DNA of 64,000 bases from Paraburkholderia guartelaensis (GTDB taxonomy: Bacteria > Pseudomonadota > Gammaproteobacteria > Burkholderiales > Burkholderiaceae), in assembly GCF_004353905.1 (NCBI RefSeq), contig NZ_SMOD01000006.1, positions 245,529 through 309,528 of the forward strand, in the 5' to 3' direction. Positions 55,971 through 64,000 of the stretch are shown in pieces. Within the stretch, counting starts at the first letter, position 1; each line of letters opens with the position of its first letter. The notes under the pieces are model-generated. The model was not told where the DNA came from. It ran no database searches and saw nothing but the letters and a program-made list of their open reading frames with translations. A program made the translations under genes and the position numbers.

Positions 55971-57521
55971 ATGAGCCAGCCGATCCGCTTTTACCACCGC
56001 AACGCGATTCGCGAAGTCAGCGACGCGGGCGTCACCCGCACCGTTCTCCAGTATCTGCGCGAAGACGCGCGCTGCACCGGCACCAAGGAAGGCTGCGCCG
56101 AAGGCGACTGCGGCGCCTGCACGGTCGTGGTGGGCGAGCGCAACGAGGCGGGCGGCGTGAGCTTCAAGGCCGTCAACGCCTGTATCCAGTTCCTGCCGAC
56201 GCTCGACGGCAAGGCGCTTTTCACCGTCGAAGACCTGCGCCAGCCGGACGGCTCGCTGCATCCCGTGCAGCAGGCCATGGTCGATTGCCACGGCTCGCAG
56301 TGCGGCTTTTGCACGCCGGGCTTCGTGATGTCGATGTGGGCGCTCTACGAGAAGCATGGCCACGAACATGCGGGGCACGCCGCGCACGTGGGCCAAAGCG
56401 CATGTGCGGCCAAGGGCGCGTGCAGCGTGCCTTCGCGCGACGAGATCGCCAACGCGCTTACGGGCAACCTGTGCCGCTGCACAGGCTACCGGCCGATCCT
56501 CGACGCCGCCGAGCAGATGTTCAAGGCCGACGCGCCGAAGCAGCCCATCGACGTGAAAGCGCTCGCACAGACCCTTGCCACGCTCGAACGCACGGACACC
56601 TTCCACTACGAGAGCCGCGGCCAGCAGTACGACGCGCCGCGCACCGTCGACGCGCTCGCCGCCATCAAGGCCGCGCGCCCCAACACGCGCATTCTCGCGG
56701 GCAGCACCGACATCGGCCTGTGGGTCACGAAGCAGATGCGCGAGCTTGGCGACATCGTCTACGTGGGCCAGGTCGACGCGATGCGCCGCATCGACGTGAG
56801 CGACGCGTGGATCGAGATCGGCGCGGGCGTGAGCGTCGAGCGCGGTTACGCGGAACTCGCAAAGCATTACCCGGAACTCGAAGAGATGTGGCAGCGCTTC
56901 GCCTCGCTGCCGATCCGCAACGCGGGCACGATCGGCGGCAACGTCGCGAACGGTTCGCCCATCGGCGACTCGATGCCCGGGCTCATCGCGCTCGGCGCGC
57001 GAGTGGTGCTGCGCGGCGGAGAGACCGAGCGCGAAATGCCGCTCGAAGATCTCTATCTTGCCTACCAGAAGAAGGACATGGCCGAGCACGAGTTCGTGCT
57101 CGCGCTCAAGGTGCCCACGCGCACCGGCGCGCGAGCGAATCTGCGTTTTCGTACCTACAAGATCTCGAAGCGCTTCGACTCGGACATCTCGGCCGTGTGC
57201 GCCGCCTACGCCTATATCGCCGATGGCGACGTGATCCGCGAGCCGCGCATTGCGCTTGGCGGCATGGCCGCGACACCGAAGCGCGCGACTCACGCGGAAG
57301 GCGTGCTCGCCGATGCGCAATGGCACGAAGCCACGGCCCAGGCCGCGATGATCGCGCTCGGCAACGACTACGCGCCGCTGTCCGACATGCGCGCGACGAG
57401 CGACTACCGCCTCGAAGCCGCGAAGAACACGCTGTACCGTTTCTGGCTCGAAACGCGCCCGCATAACCCGCTTGCGCCGCAAGCGCTCAATGTGCGCAAC
57501 GTAGCCGCAGAAACCGCTTGA
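55971..57521 (+). CDS. xdhA: Xanthine dehydrogenase, FeS/FAD subunit
   Basis: Small subunit of the molybdenum enzyme that oxidises hypoxanthine and xanthine to urate with NAD+. At 516 residues it carries two 2Fe-2S clusters: the plant-type set Cys42, Cys47, Cys50, Cys71 (GCAEGDCGACT) and the helical set Cys111, Cys114, Cys168, Cys170 (CGFC, LCRC). The FAD domain follows, with RILAGSTDIGLWVTKQ and RNAGTIGGNVANGSPIGDSMP. Start at 55971 (MSQPIRFYHR) on the family pattern. First gene of xdhABC. Confidence 0.95.
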   Translation: MSQPIRFYHRNAIREVSDAGVTRTVLQYLREDARCTGTKEGCAEGDCGACTVVVGERNEAGGVSFKAVNACIQFLPTLDGKALFTVEDLRQPDGSLHPVQQAMVDCHGSQCGFCTPGFVMSMWALYEKHGHEHAGHAAHVGQSACAAKGACSVPSRDEIANALTGNLCRCTGYRPILDAAEQMFKADAPKQPIDVKALAQTLATLERTDTFHYESRGQQYDAPRTVDALAAIKAARPNTRILAGSTDIGLWVTKQMRELGDIVYVGQVDAMRRIDVSDAWIEIGAGVSVERGYAELAKHYPELEEMWQRFASLPIRNAGTIGGNVANGSPIGDSMPGLIALGARVVLRGGETEREMPLEDLYLAYQKKDMAEHEFVLALKVPTRTGARANLRFRTYKISKRFDSDISAVCAAYAYIADGDVIREPRIALGGMAATPKRATHAEGVLADAQWHEATAQAAMIALGNDYAPLSDMRATSDYRLEAAKNTLYRFWLETRPHNPLAPQALNVRNVAAETA

Positions 57522-57561
57522 GACATTCAGGAACCGGAAAAGACATACGGAGAACGAAACA

Positions 57562-59928
57562 ATGAACCAGCAAGCCGAACCGTTCCTGGACGAACTCAAG
57601 GCACGCGAGCCCTTTGCGCAAGTGCACGTCTCGCGGCCCCACGAATCCGCGCATCTGCACGTGAGCGGCCGCGCCACCTACACCGACGACATTCCCGTCA
57701 TGGCCGGCACGCTGCACGCCGCGCTCGGGCTTTCGCAGAAGCCGCACGCCCGCATCGTGTCGATGAACCTCGCAAAAGTGCGCGCGACGCCGGGCGTCGT
57801 GGCGGTGCTCACCGCCGAGGACATTCCCGGCGTGAACGACTGCGGCCCGATCATCCACGACGATCCCGTGCTCGCCGACGGCCTCGTGCAGTACGTGGGC
57901 CAGCCCATGTTCATCGTGGTGGCGACGTCCCACGACACGGCGCGCCTCGCCGCCCGCCGCGCCGAAGTGCAGTACGAAGAGCTGCCCGCCGTGCTCACGG
58001 CGCAGCAGGCGCGCGCCGCTCAGCAGTCAGTGCTGCCGCCGATGAAGCTCGCGCGCGGCGAGGCGTCCACGCGCGCGGCACGCGCCGCGCATCGCCATGA
58101 AGGCGAAATGCTGCTGGGCGGCCAGGAGCAGTTCTACCTCGAAGGGCAGATTGCCTACGCAGTGCCGAAGGACGACGACGGCATGCACGTGTGGTGCTCC
58201 ACGCAGCACCCGAGCGAGATGCAGCACCTCGTCGCGCATGTGCTGGGCGTCGCATCGCACAACGTGCTCGTGGAATGCCGCCGCATGGGCGGCGGCTTCG
58301 GCGGCAAGGAATCGCAGTCGGGCCTCTTCGCCTGCTGCGCGGCGCTCGCCGCCTGGAAGCTCCTGTGCCCCGTGAAGCTGCGCCCTGACCGCGACGACGA
58401 CATGATGGTCACGGGCAAGCGCCACGATTTCCACTACACGTACGAAGTGGGCTACGACGACGAGGGCACGATCGAAGGCGTGTCGGTCGACATGACCTCG
58501 CGCTGCGGCTTTTCCGCGGACCTGTCCGGTCCGGTGATGACGCGCGCCGTTTGCCACTTCGACAACGCCTACTGGCTGCCCGATGTGTCGATCGCCGGTT
58601 TCTGCGGCAAGACCAACACCCAGTCGAACACGGCGTTCCGCGGCTTCGGCGGCCCGCAGGGCGCGTTCGCGATCGAGTACATCATGGACGATGTGGCGCG
58701 CTCGCTCGGTCTCGATTCGCTCGATGTGCGCCGCCGCAATCTCTACGGCAAGACGCAGAACAACGAGACGCCCTATGGCCAGGTCGTGGAGGACAACGTC
58801 ATTCACGAGCTGATCGACGAGCTCGTGGAAACGAGCGGCTATCGCGCGCGGCGCGCCGCGATTCGCGAATTCAACGCGAACAACGACGTGCTCAAGAAGG
58901 GCATTGCGCTCACGCCGGTCAAGTTCGGCATCGCGTTCAACGTCACGCACTTCAACCAGGCGGGCGCGCTCGTTCACATCTATACCGACGGCTCGGTGCT
59001 CGTGAACCACGGCGGCACCGAAATGGGCCAGGGCCTGAACACGAAGGTCGCGCAGGTGGTGGCGCATGAACTGGGCATCGAGTTCGACCGCGTGCGCGTG
59101 AGCGCCACGGACACGAGCAAGGTTGCGAACACCTCCGCCACGGCCGCTTCGACTGGCGCCGACCTGAACGGCAAGGCGGCACAGGACGCCGCGCGCCAAC
59201 TGCGCGAGCGCCTCGCCGCGCTGGCGGCCACGACGTACGGCAAGGGCGAAATCAACGCCGCCGACGTGCGCTTCGCCAACGACTCGGTGATCGTGGGCGA
59301 GACGATCGTGCCGTTCGAGACGCTGGTGTCAAAGGCCTATCTCGCACGCGTCCAGCTCTGGTCCGATGGTTTCTACGCCACGCCCAAGCTGTACTGGGAT
59401 CAGGCCACGCTGCGCGGGCGGCCGTTCTACTACTACTCGTATGGCGCGGCGGTTTCGGAAGTCGTGATCGACACGCTCACGGGCGAAATGCGCGTGCTGC
59501 GCGCCGACGCGCTGCACGACGTGGGCGCATCGCTGAACCCGGCGCTCGACGTGGGCCAGGTGGAAGGCGGCTTCATCCAGGGCATGGGCTGGCTCACCAC
59601 GGAAGAACTGTGGTGGAAGCCGGACGGCAAGCTCATGACGCACGCGCCGTCCACCTACAAGATCCCGACCGTGAACGACACGCCTCCGGAATTCAACGTG
59701 CGGCTCTTCAAGAACCGCAACGCGGAAGACAGCATCCACCGCTCGAAGGCCGTGGGCGAGCCGCCGCTGTTGCTGCCGTTCTCGGTGTTTTTCGCGATTC
59801 GCGACGCCGTGGCGAGCGTGGCCGACTACCGCTTCAATCCGCCGATGAATGCGCCGGCCACCGCCGAGGAAATCCTGAAGGGCGTGCGCGCGGTGCGGAC
59901 GATGGCGCGCGAGGGGGCTGCGAAATGA
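57562..59928 (+). CDS. xdhB: Xanthine dehydrogenase, molybdopterin-binding subunit
   Basis: Large catalytic subunit, 788 residues. It begins AHLHVSGRATYTDDIP and has GGGFGGKESQS (Mo-cofactor binding), the substrate-side Arg in NTAFRGFGGPQGAFAIEYIMDD, the GGTEMGQGLNTKVAQVVAHEL block and the catalytic glutamate in SKAVGEPPLLL near residue 740. It starts 40 bp after xdhA and its TGA overlaps the xdhC ATG, so expression is coupled. Confidence 0.96.
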   Translation: MNQQAEPFLDELKAREPFAQVHVSRPHESAHLHVSGRATYTDDIPVMAGTLHAALGLSQKPHARIVSMNLAKVRATPGVVAVLTAEDIPGVNDCGPIIHDDPVLADGLVQYVGQPMFIVVATSHDTARLAARRAEVQYEELPAVLTAQQARAAQQSVLPPMKLARGEASTRAARAAHRHEGEMLLGGQEQFYLEGQIAYAVPKDDDGMHVWCSTQHPSEMQHLVAHVLGVASHNVLVECRRMGGGFGGKESQSGLFACCAALAAWKLLCPVKLRPDRDDDMMVTGKRHDFHYTYEVGYDDEGTIEGVSVDMTSRCGFSADLSGPVMTRAVCHFDNAYWLPDVSIAGFCGKTNTQSNTAFRGFGGPQGAFAIEYIMDDVARSLGLDSLDVRRRNLYGKTQNNETPYGQVVEDNVIHELIDELVETSGYRARRAAIREFNANNDVLKKGIALTPVKFGIAFNVTHFNQAGALVHIYTDGSVLVNHGGTEMGQGLNTKVAQVVAHELGIEFDRVRVSATDTSKVANTSATAASTGADLNGKAAQDAARQLRERLAALAATTYGKGEINAADVRFANDSVIVGETIVPFETLVSKAYLARVQLWSDGFYATPKLYWDQATLRGRPFYYYSYGAAVSEVVIDTLTGEMRVLRADALHDVGASLNPALDVGQVEGGFIQGMGWLTTEELWWKPDGKLMTHAPSTYKIPTVNDTPPEFNVRLFKNRNAEDSIHRSKAVGEPPLLLPFSVFFAIRDAVASVADYRFNPPMNAPATAEEILKGVRAVRTMAREGAAK

Positions 59929-60515
59929 ATCGTCATCCTGAACATTGCGTGCGCGTCGACGAAACCGGACGCGTGATCATCGGCCGTCGCAGCACGCCGG
60001 TGCCGCACTACGGGCCCATGCACATCGTGCTGTTCGGCGCGGGCCACGTGGGCCACGCGCTCGTCACGCTGCTCGGCATGCTGCCGTGCGTCGTGCAGTG
60101 GGTGGACGAGCGCGACGAGCTGTTCCCCGACGAGGTGCCCGCCAACGTGCAGATCGAAGCGACGGACACGCCGGCGGCCATCGTCGACGAAGCACCGGCG
60201 GGCGCGTACTTCCTCGTGATGACGCACAATCACGCGCTCGACTTCGAGCTGACCGAGCGCGTCATGCGGCGGCGCGATTTCGCGTGGTTCGGTCTCATCG
60301 GCTCGAAAACGAAGCGCGTGAAGTTCGAGCGGCGGCTCATGGAGCGTGGCGTGGAAGCCGAGCGCATGGATGAGATGACGTGCCCGATCGGCGTGACGGG
60401 GATCGTCGATAAGGCGCCTTCGTCGATTGCGGTGGCGGTCGCCGCGCAACTCATGCAGATGCGGGTGGCGCAGCGCCCGGCGGTGGTGAGAACGGTCGCG
60501 CTCGAGCGCGCCTGA
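59925..60515 (+). CDS. xdhC: Xanthine dehydrogenase accessory protein XdhC, short form
   Basis: XdhC inserts sulfurated molybdenum cofactor into the XdhB subunit. The usual protein is about 300-370 residues, with an N-terminal XdhC_CoxI domain and a C-terminal Rossmann domain. Here only 196 residues are present. They match the Rossmann half: MHIVLFGAGHVGHALVTLLGMLP, FLVMTHNHALDFELTERVMRRRDFAWFGLIGSKTKRVKF and CPIGVTGIVDKAPSSIAVAVAAQLM. The ATG at 59925 overlaps the xdhB stop (ATGA), leaving no room for the missing domain. A strong terminator follows 20 bp downstream. Confidence 0.85.
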   Translation: MNRHPEHCVRVDETGRVIIGRRSTPVPHYGPMHIVLFGAGHVGHALVTLLGMLPCVVQWVDERDELFPDEVPANVQIEATDTPAAIVDEAPAGAYFLVMTHNHALDFELTERVMRRRDFAWFGLIGSKTKRVKFERRLMERGVEAERMDEMTCPIGVTGIVDKAPSSIAVAVAAQLMQMRVAQRPAVVRTVALERA

Positions 60516-60535
60516 TTCCACGCGCCGCGCAAGCG

Positions 60536-60568
60536 AAACGGGCGCCTCGATGATGAGGGCGCCCGTTT
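60536..60568. terminator. Bidirectional terminator between xdhC and LysR gene
   Basis: AAACGGGCGCC, loop TCGATGATGAG, GGCGCCCGTTT: a perfect 11-bp stem between convergent genes. Confidence 0.85.
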
Positions 60569-60587
60569 GCGTTAGCTTTGCGTTATT

Positions 60588-61598
60588 TCAGGCCGCTTCG
60601 AGCGGCGGTGTGGGCGTCGCTTCGCTGGCCGCGCTCGCGGTCTTTCCCGCCCCGGCGCGCTTCGTGCCGCGCTCGGCGGTCAACGTCCGCGACACCTCTT
60701 CGATCAACCCGCGCAGCCATCCCAGATCGCTCGGCCTGTCCGGCTGCGGATGCCACATCTGATAGCAGTGAATGCGCGGAAACGCGAACGGCGTCTCGAC
60801 GACGGCAATGGGCATGAGCTTCGCGTAATGCTGCGCGAAGCGGCGTGTCGTCGTGAAGATCAGATCCGATTGCAGCAAGACCTGCGGCACGAGCCCGAAG
60901 TAGGGCAGCGTCGCGACGATGCGGCGTTCGGCCTTCGCCTTCGCAAACCCCAGATCGATTGCGCTCGCATGCGAGCCCGTATAAGGCGTGGGCGCGAGAT
61001 GGGGAGCTGCGAGATACGCCTCGCGCGTGAGTTCGCGACGCGCGAGCGGATGGTCCGCGCGCATCATGCAGACAACCTTGTCCGAGAAGAGGTCGCTGCG
61101 CGCAAAACGCGCCTCGGGCTTCGGCCAGTTGCCGATCACGATGTCGAGTTCGCCAGCGTCGAGCGCGCCGTGATGATCGAGCGTGGGCGAGAGCGAGAGG
61201 ATTTCCAGCCGCGCCGCCGGCGCCGTCTCGCGAAAGCGCGCGATCAGCGTCGGCATGAAGAAGTCGTTGAGATAGTCGGGGGCGGCGAGGCGGAACGTGC
61301 GCTTCGAGCGCTCCGGGTCGAAGTCGCCGTGCGGCGTGGCCACGAACTCCACGTCGCGCAGCACGCGCTGCGCGTGCTGCAACAGCGATTCGCCGTACTC
61401 GGTCGGCACCATGCCGGCCTTGCCGCGCACGAGGATCGGATCGCCCAGGATCTCGCGCAGCCGGCGCAGCGCCGTGCTGATGGCGGGCTGGGTCTGGTTC
61501 AGGCGCAGCGCGGCCTGCGTGACGCTGCGCTCGACCAGCAGCGTGCGCAGCACGCGCACCAGCCAGATGTCGAGGGTGAGGGCGTTATCGTCGTCCAT
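60588..61598 (-). CDS. LysR-family transcriptional regulator
   Basis: A 336-residue regulator of the NodD/NahR/LinR-like group. The winged helix is at about residues 8-66 (LDIWLVRVLRTLLVERSVTQAALRLNQTQPAISTALRRLREILGDPILVRG), followed by an effector domain (FRLAAPDYLNDFFMPTLIARFRETAPAARLEIL). An Ala/Thr/Pro-rich tail of about 30 residues ends it. The start at 61598 (MDDDNALTLDIW) is preferred to an upstream frame to 61658 without family sequence. It is convergent with xdhC and divergent from nothing, and its targets are unknown. Confidence 0.9.
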   Translation of the reverse strand: MDDDNALTLDIWLVRVLRTLLVERSVTQAALRLNQTQPAISTALRRLREILGDPILVRGKAGMVPTEYGESLLQHAQRVLRDVEFVATPHGDFDPERSKRTFRLAAPDYLNDFFMPTLIARFRETAPAARLEILSLSPTLDHHGALDAGELDIVIGNWPKPEARFARSDLFSDKVVCMMRADHPLARRELTREAYLAAPHLAPTPYTGSHASAIDLGFAKAKAERRIVATLPYFGLVPQVLLQSDLIFTTTRRFAQHYAKLMPIAVVETPFAFPRIHCYQMWHPQPDRPSDLGWLRGLIEEVSRTLTAERGTKRAGAGKTASAASEATPTPPLEAA

Positions 61599-61757
61599 GG
61601 GGTGTGGCGGGCAAGGGCGCGTGCGCGATGAAGCACATCGTTGCGCGCACGGATTCACCCATAACCATATGCCTGCTCGCGCGCCACCGCCATAGGGCGC
61701 GAGGCATGACCGGCATCAGAAGGGCGCGCGTCGGATGTTTCCGCGGCGCGCTGCCCG

Positions 61758-62411
61758 TCACTCGGTAACCGGTTTCGCGAGCCCCGAAGGCAGCGTGGTG
61801 ATGCGCTTGACCTCGCGCGAGTCGAGCCAGTTCGGGCTGCGGGCGCAGTAGAGCACCATCGGCAAGGCGTCCTCGCCCCAGAAGAGCTGCTTGTTCATCC
61901 AGAACGTCGGCACGCCGAACACGCCCATCGCGATCGCGTCGTTGGTGTTGCGGCGCAACTGCGCGCGCACGGCTTCTTCCTCGATCAGCGATTCGCCGTG
62001 CGCAATGCCCACGCGCTCGCAAAGCTGCTCGAAGCCCTCGTCGCTCGACGGGTCTCGCCCCTCGCGCCAGATGAAGCGGAAAATCTCGCGCACACACGCG
62101 AAGTCGCCGCCCGCGGCGATGGCGAGCAGCATCGGCCTGACCGAGTCGAACGGGTGTGCGGGCGGCATCTTGAACGGAATGCCGAGCTGCTCGGCGCGAA
62201 AGAGCGCGTGCCGGTAGGTGAAGATGCGCTTGGCGGGGACCGCGGCGCTGAGCGGCTGGCCCCAGTGGCGGTATAGCTCGGAAAGCAGCACGGGCGTCGG
62301 CACGAAGTCGAAGCCGGGCCACTTGTCCTGCTGTTCCAGCAACAGATACGAAAACGGCGACACGAAGTCGTAGAACCAGGCCGGCTGGCTGGCGTCGATG
62401 CCGTCGATCAT
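61758..62411 (-). CDS. 2-hydroxychromene-2-carboxylate isomerase family protein (DsbA-like)
   Basis: 217 residues with a DsbA/kappa-glutathione-transferase fold. Family features are WFYDFVSPFSYLLLEQ at the start, with Ser in place of the DsbA redox cysteine, PAKRIFTYRHALFRAEQLGIPFKMPPAHPFDSVRPMLLAIA, and GVFGVPTFWMNKQLFWGEDALPMV. NahD of naphthalene breakdown is the named member, but no aromatic degradation cluster is here, so the reaction is open. GGAGAGGAG precedes the ATG at 62411. Confidence 0.87.
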   Translation of the reverse strand: MIDGIDASQPAWFYDFVSPFSYLLLEQQDKWPGFDFVPTPVLLSELYRHWGQPLSAAVPAKRIFTYRHALFRAEQLGIPFKMPPAHPFDSVRPMLLAIAAGGDFACVREIFRFIWREGRDPSSDEGFEQLCERVGIAHGESLIEEEAVRAQLRRNTNDAIAMGVFGVPTFWMNKQLFWGEDALPMVLYCARSPNWLDSREVKRITTLPSGLAKPVTE

Positions 62412-62490
62412 GCTGTTTCTCCTCTCCAGGGCGATATCCGGGCCATTGCTTGCATGGCCCATTGTTCGGTTCAAAATGCGTGCAGCGGCG

Positions 62491-63990
62491 CTAATGCGTG
62501 CGCTCGCCTGTTTCATTGCCGCCGCTTTCGTTTGCATGGCTCGCCTCTGTACCCGCTGTGCCTGCCTCGTTGCTACCGTCTTCCGGCGCCTCTGCTTCTT
62601 CGGCACCTTCCGCTGTCTGCTCTTCTTCGGCCCCAACGCTTGCGTCCGGCGCTTCGCGCGTCCCGGTCAGGCGCGCACGCACGAAGCCGATATGCTCGCG
62701 CAGCACGTAGAACTGCTCCGCGTAGGCAAGGGGCATTTTCATGCCGTTAACCGATTCCTCGATCTTGTCGAGCTGGCGGATCAGCGCGCGGCGCTCGGTG
62801 GGCGAGTTGTCGGCCATCGCGGCGCGCTCGAGTGCGATGAGCGAGCCGTACCAGCGGTAGATGCGCGATTTTACCCGCCAGGCGTAGAGCGAAGGCACGA
62901 TCCGCAGGCCCGGAATCAGCACGACGATGATCGGCACGAGCAGCACCACGAGCCGGTCGGCGAGGCTCGCCACCCAGAAGGGCAGCACGCGGTAGAGGAA
63001 GCTCTTGCCCGACTTGTAGTAGCGCGCGGCGTCGGCGCTGATCGGGAAGTCCTGGGCGCGCGGCGCGGGGAATTCGCCCGCACGCTGCAGCAATGTGGAG
63101 CGCCCGTGCACTTCCTTGGCCGCTTCGATCAGGAGATCGGAAAGCGCGGGATGCAGCGAGTCGCGCGCGACCAGTTCTGCCGTGGGCGCGATGAAATGCA
63201 GGGGAGCTGCCGGCAGGTTGCGGCCGAAGTCGAACGCGCCCATCGGGATCGTGATGGCCGTGAGGAACGGAAAGCGCCGCGCGTAGGCGTCGGCCTGGAC
63301 GAAGTCGAAGAAGCGCACGCCCGGCATGCGCATGAGGCGTCCCATGACGGGCGGCTGCGCCGAGTCGCCCGCGAGAATCGCGACGTCGATCTTGCCCGCC
63401 ACGAGTTCGCGCGCGGCGTCGTCGCCGGAAAGCGGCAAAAGCTTGGTCGGGCCGCCGGGCTCGATGCCGTTCGCCTTGAGCAGCGTGAGCGCAAGCTCGC
63501 GCGTGCCGCTGCCCTCGGCGCCGATGGCGATGCGCTGGCCTTCGAACTGCGAGAGCCGCGTGGCGACGGGGCCGTGATAGAAGACCACGAGCGGCACGTA
63601 AGCCACGCTGCCGAGCGATACCAGGCCGCCTGGCACCTTGCTCGCGAGGCCGTCCTGCACGAACGCGACGTCGACGTTCGACTTCGGGTCGGCGAGACGC
63701 TGCAGGTTCTGCGCCGAGCCCTCCGATTCGAGCACGTTCAGCGTGATGTTGTTGCGCGCGAGGATGGCCTTGTACTTTTCCGCGGCGTTCCAGAAGGTGC
63801 TGCCTTTGGGCCCCGCGCTCATGGTGAGCGTGTTGGGCGGCGCGGGCTGGATGAGGCGCACTGCGAGCCAGATGGCCGCCGCGCTCACGAGCAGGATGGG
63901 ACCGAACGTGACAGCCAGGTCGCGCCACGAGATCGCCACGAAGCGCGCGACGAGACGGGGAGGAGGTTTGCGGCCGGTGCGGGACTTCAT
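62491..63990 (-). CDS. Membrane-tethered TAXI family solute-binding protein
   Basis: A 499-residue protein of the TAXI subgroup of TRAP-type binding proteins. It has an N-terminal membrane helix (about 28-48) and the periplasmic TAXI domain (about 52-325: LTMSAGPKGSTFWNAAEKYKAILARNNITLNVLESEGSAQNLQRL and VDVAFVQDG). A second membrane helix follows (about 345-366), then a charged cytoplasmic helix and a Glu/Ala-rich disordered tail (from about 430). No TRAP permease genes lie beside it. It may signal or sense rather than feed a transporter. Confidence 0.85.
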   Translation of the reverse strand: MKSRTGRKPPPRLVARFVAISWRDLAVTFGPILLVSAAAIWLAVRLIQPAPPNTLTMSAGPKGSTFWNAAEKYKAILARNNITLNVLESEGSAQNLQRLADPKSNVDVAFVQDGLASKVPGGLVSLGSVAYVPLVVFYHGPVATRLSQFEGQRIAIGAEGSGTRELALTLLKANGIEPGGPTKLLPLSGDDAARELVAGKIDVAILAGDSAQPPVMGRLMRMPGVRFFDFVQADAYARRFPFLTAITIPMGAFDFGRNLPAAPLHFIAPTAELVARDSLHPALSDLLIEAAKEVHGRSTLLQRAGEFPAPRAQDFPISADAARYYKSGKSFLYRVLPFWVASLADRLVVLLVPIIVVLIPGLRIVPSLYAWRVKSRIYRWYGSLIALERAAMADNSPTERRALIRQLDKIEESVNGMKMPLAYAEQFYVLREHIGFVRARLTGTREAPDASVGAEEEQTAEGAEEAEAPEDGSNEAGTAGTEASHANESGGNETGERTH

Positions 63991-64000
63991 CGGGGTGGGG

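Overview
The window is a stretch of high-GC chromosome from a betaproteobacterium of the Burkholderiaceae, most like Paraburkholderia, Caballeronia or Burkholderia. The evidence is gene content and order (deoxynucleoside kinase-folK-pcnB-HAD-hda beside purM; kynBUA with divergent kynR; hmgA-fahA) and the close similarity of the proteins to families I know from that group. No species can be named. I see no rRNA, tRNA, CRISPR array, prophage or insertion sequence, and most of the window is densely packed ordinary chromosome.

Layout. 1-4587 (minus): deoxynucleoside kinase (cut by the window edge), folK, pcnB, a HAD-IB phosphatase and hda, divergent from purM (4871-5944). 6020-9562: the kynurenine operon kynB-kynU-kynA with its Lrp-type regulator kynR divergent. 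9604-16343: flavin reductase, msrA, a DUF72 protein, cfa, pdxH, tcdA and a Crp/Fnr regulator. 17077-23248: an orphan manC/algA, cnoX, pirin, an EamA exporter and the Tat-exported amidase AmiC. 23230-28188: tsaE, queG, ogt, xerD, ybaK and plsY. 28391-33831: a chemoreceptor, an ArsR-SRPBCC pair, yajQ, murB and a degenerate EAL protein. 34076-36735: hmgA-fahA. 36811-39256: two MFS exporters. 39606-44515: a small secreted protein, a 605-residue winged-helix/TolB-like/TPR regulator, a crotonase, a fertility-inhibition-like protein and a LysR regulator. 45114-50314: two AspT aspartate:alanine antiporters followed by aspartate 4-decarboxylase. 50460-53960: a periplasmic redox cluster (YceI, cytochrome b, Tat molybdopterin lipoprotein, two small secreted proteins). 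54240-63990: an MFS protein, xdhABC, a LysR regulator, a DsbA-like isomerase and a membrane-tethered TAXI protein.

How the genes work together. Several blocks are amino-acid catabolism: tryptophan to anthranilate (kynBUA), homogentisate from tyrosine/phenylalanine to fumarate and acetoacetate (hmgA-fahA), and aspartate decarboxylation coupled to electrogenic exchange (AspT/AsdA). The chemoreceptor at 28391 carries the complete amino-acid-binding motif of dCache_1AA receptors with exact spacing, which fits that theme. Purines are represented by purM and xdhABC.

The most interesting observations are the amino-acid-sensing motif in the chemoreceptor, a perfect 20-bp operator lying across the core promoter of the ArsR-SRPBCC pair, the doubled antiporter beside one decarboxylase and its AT-rich repeat-bearing leader, a cluster of perfect palindromes ahead of xdhABC, an XdhC lacking its N-terminal domain, an Hda with a roughly 200-residue acidic/proline-rich tail, a catalytically dead EAL protein, and the small periplasmic redox module. 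I do not see a convincing wholly new defence or mobile system here.
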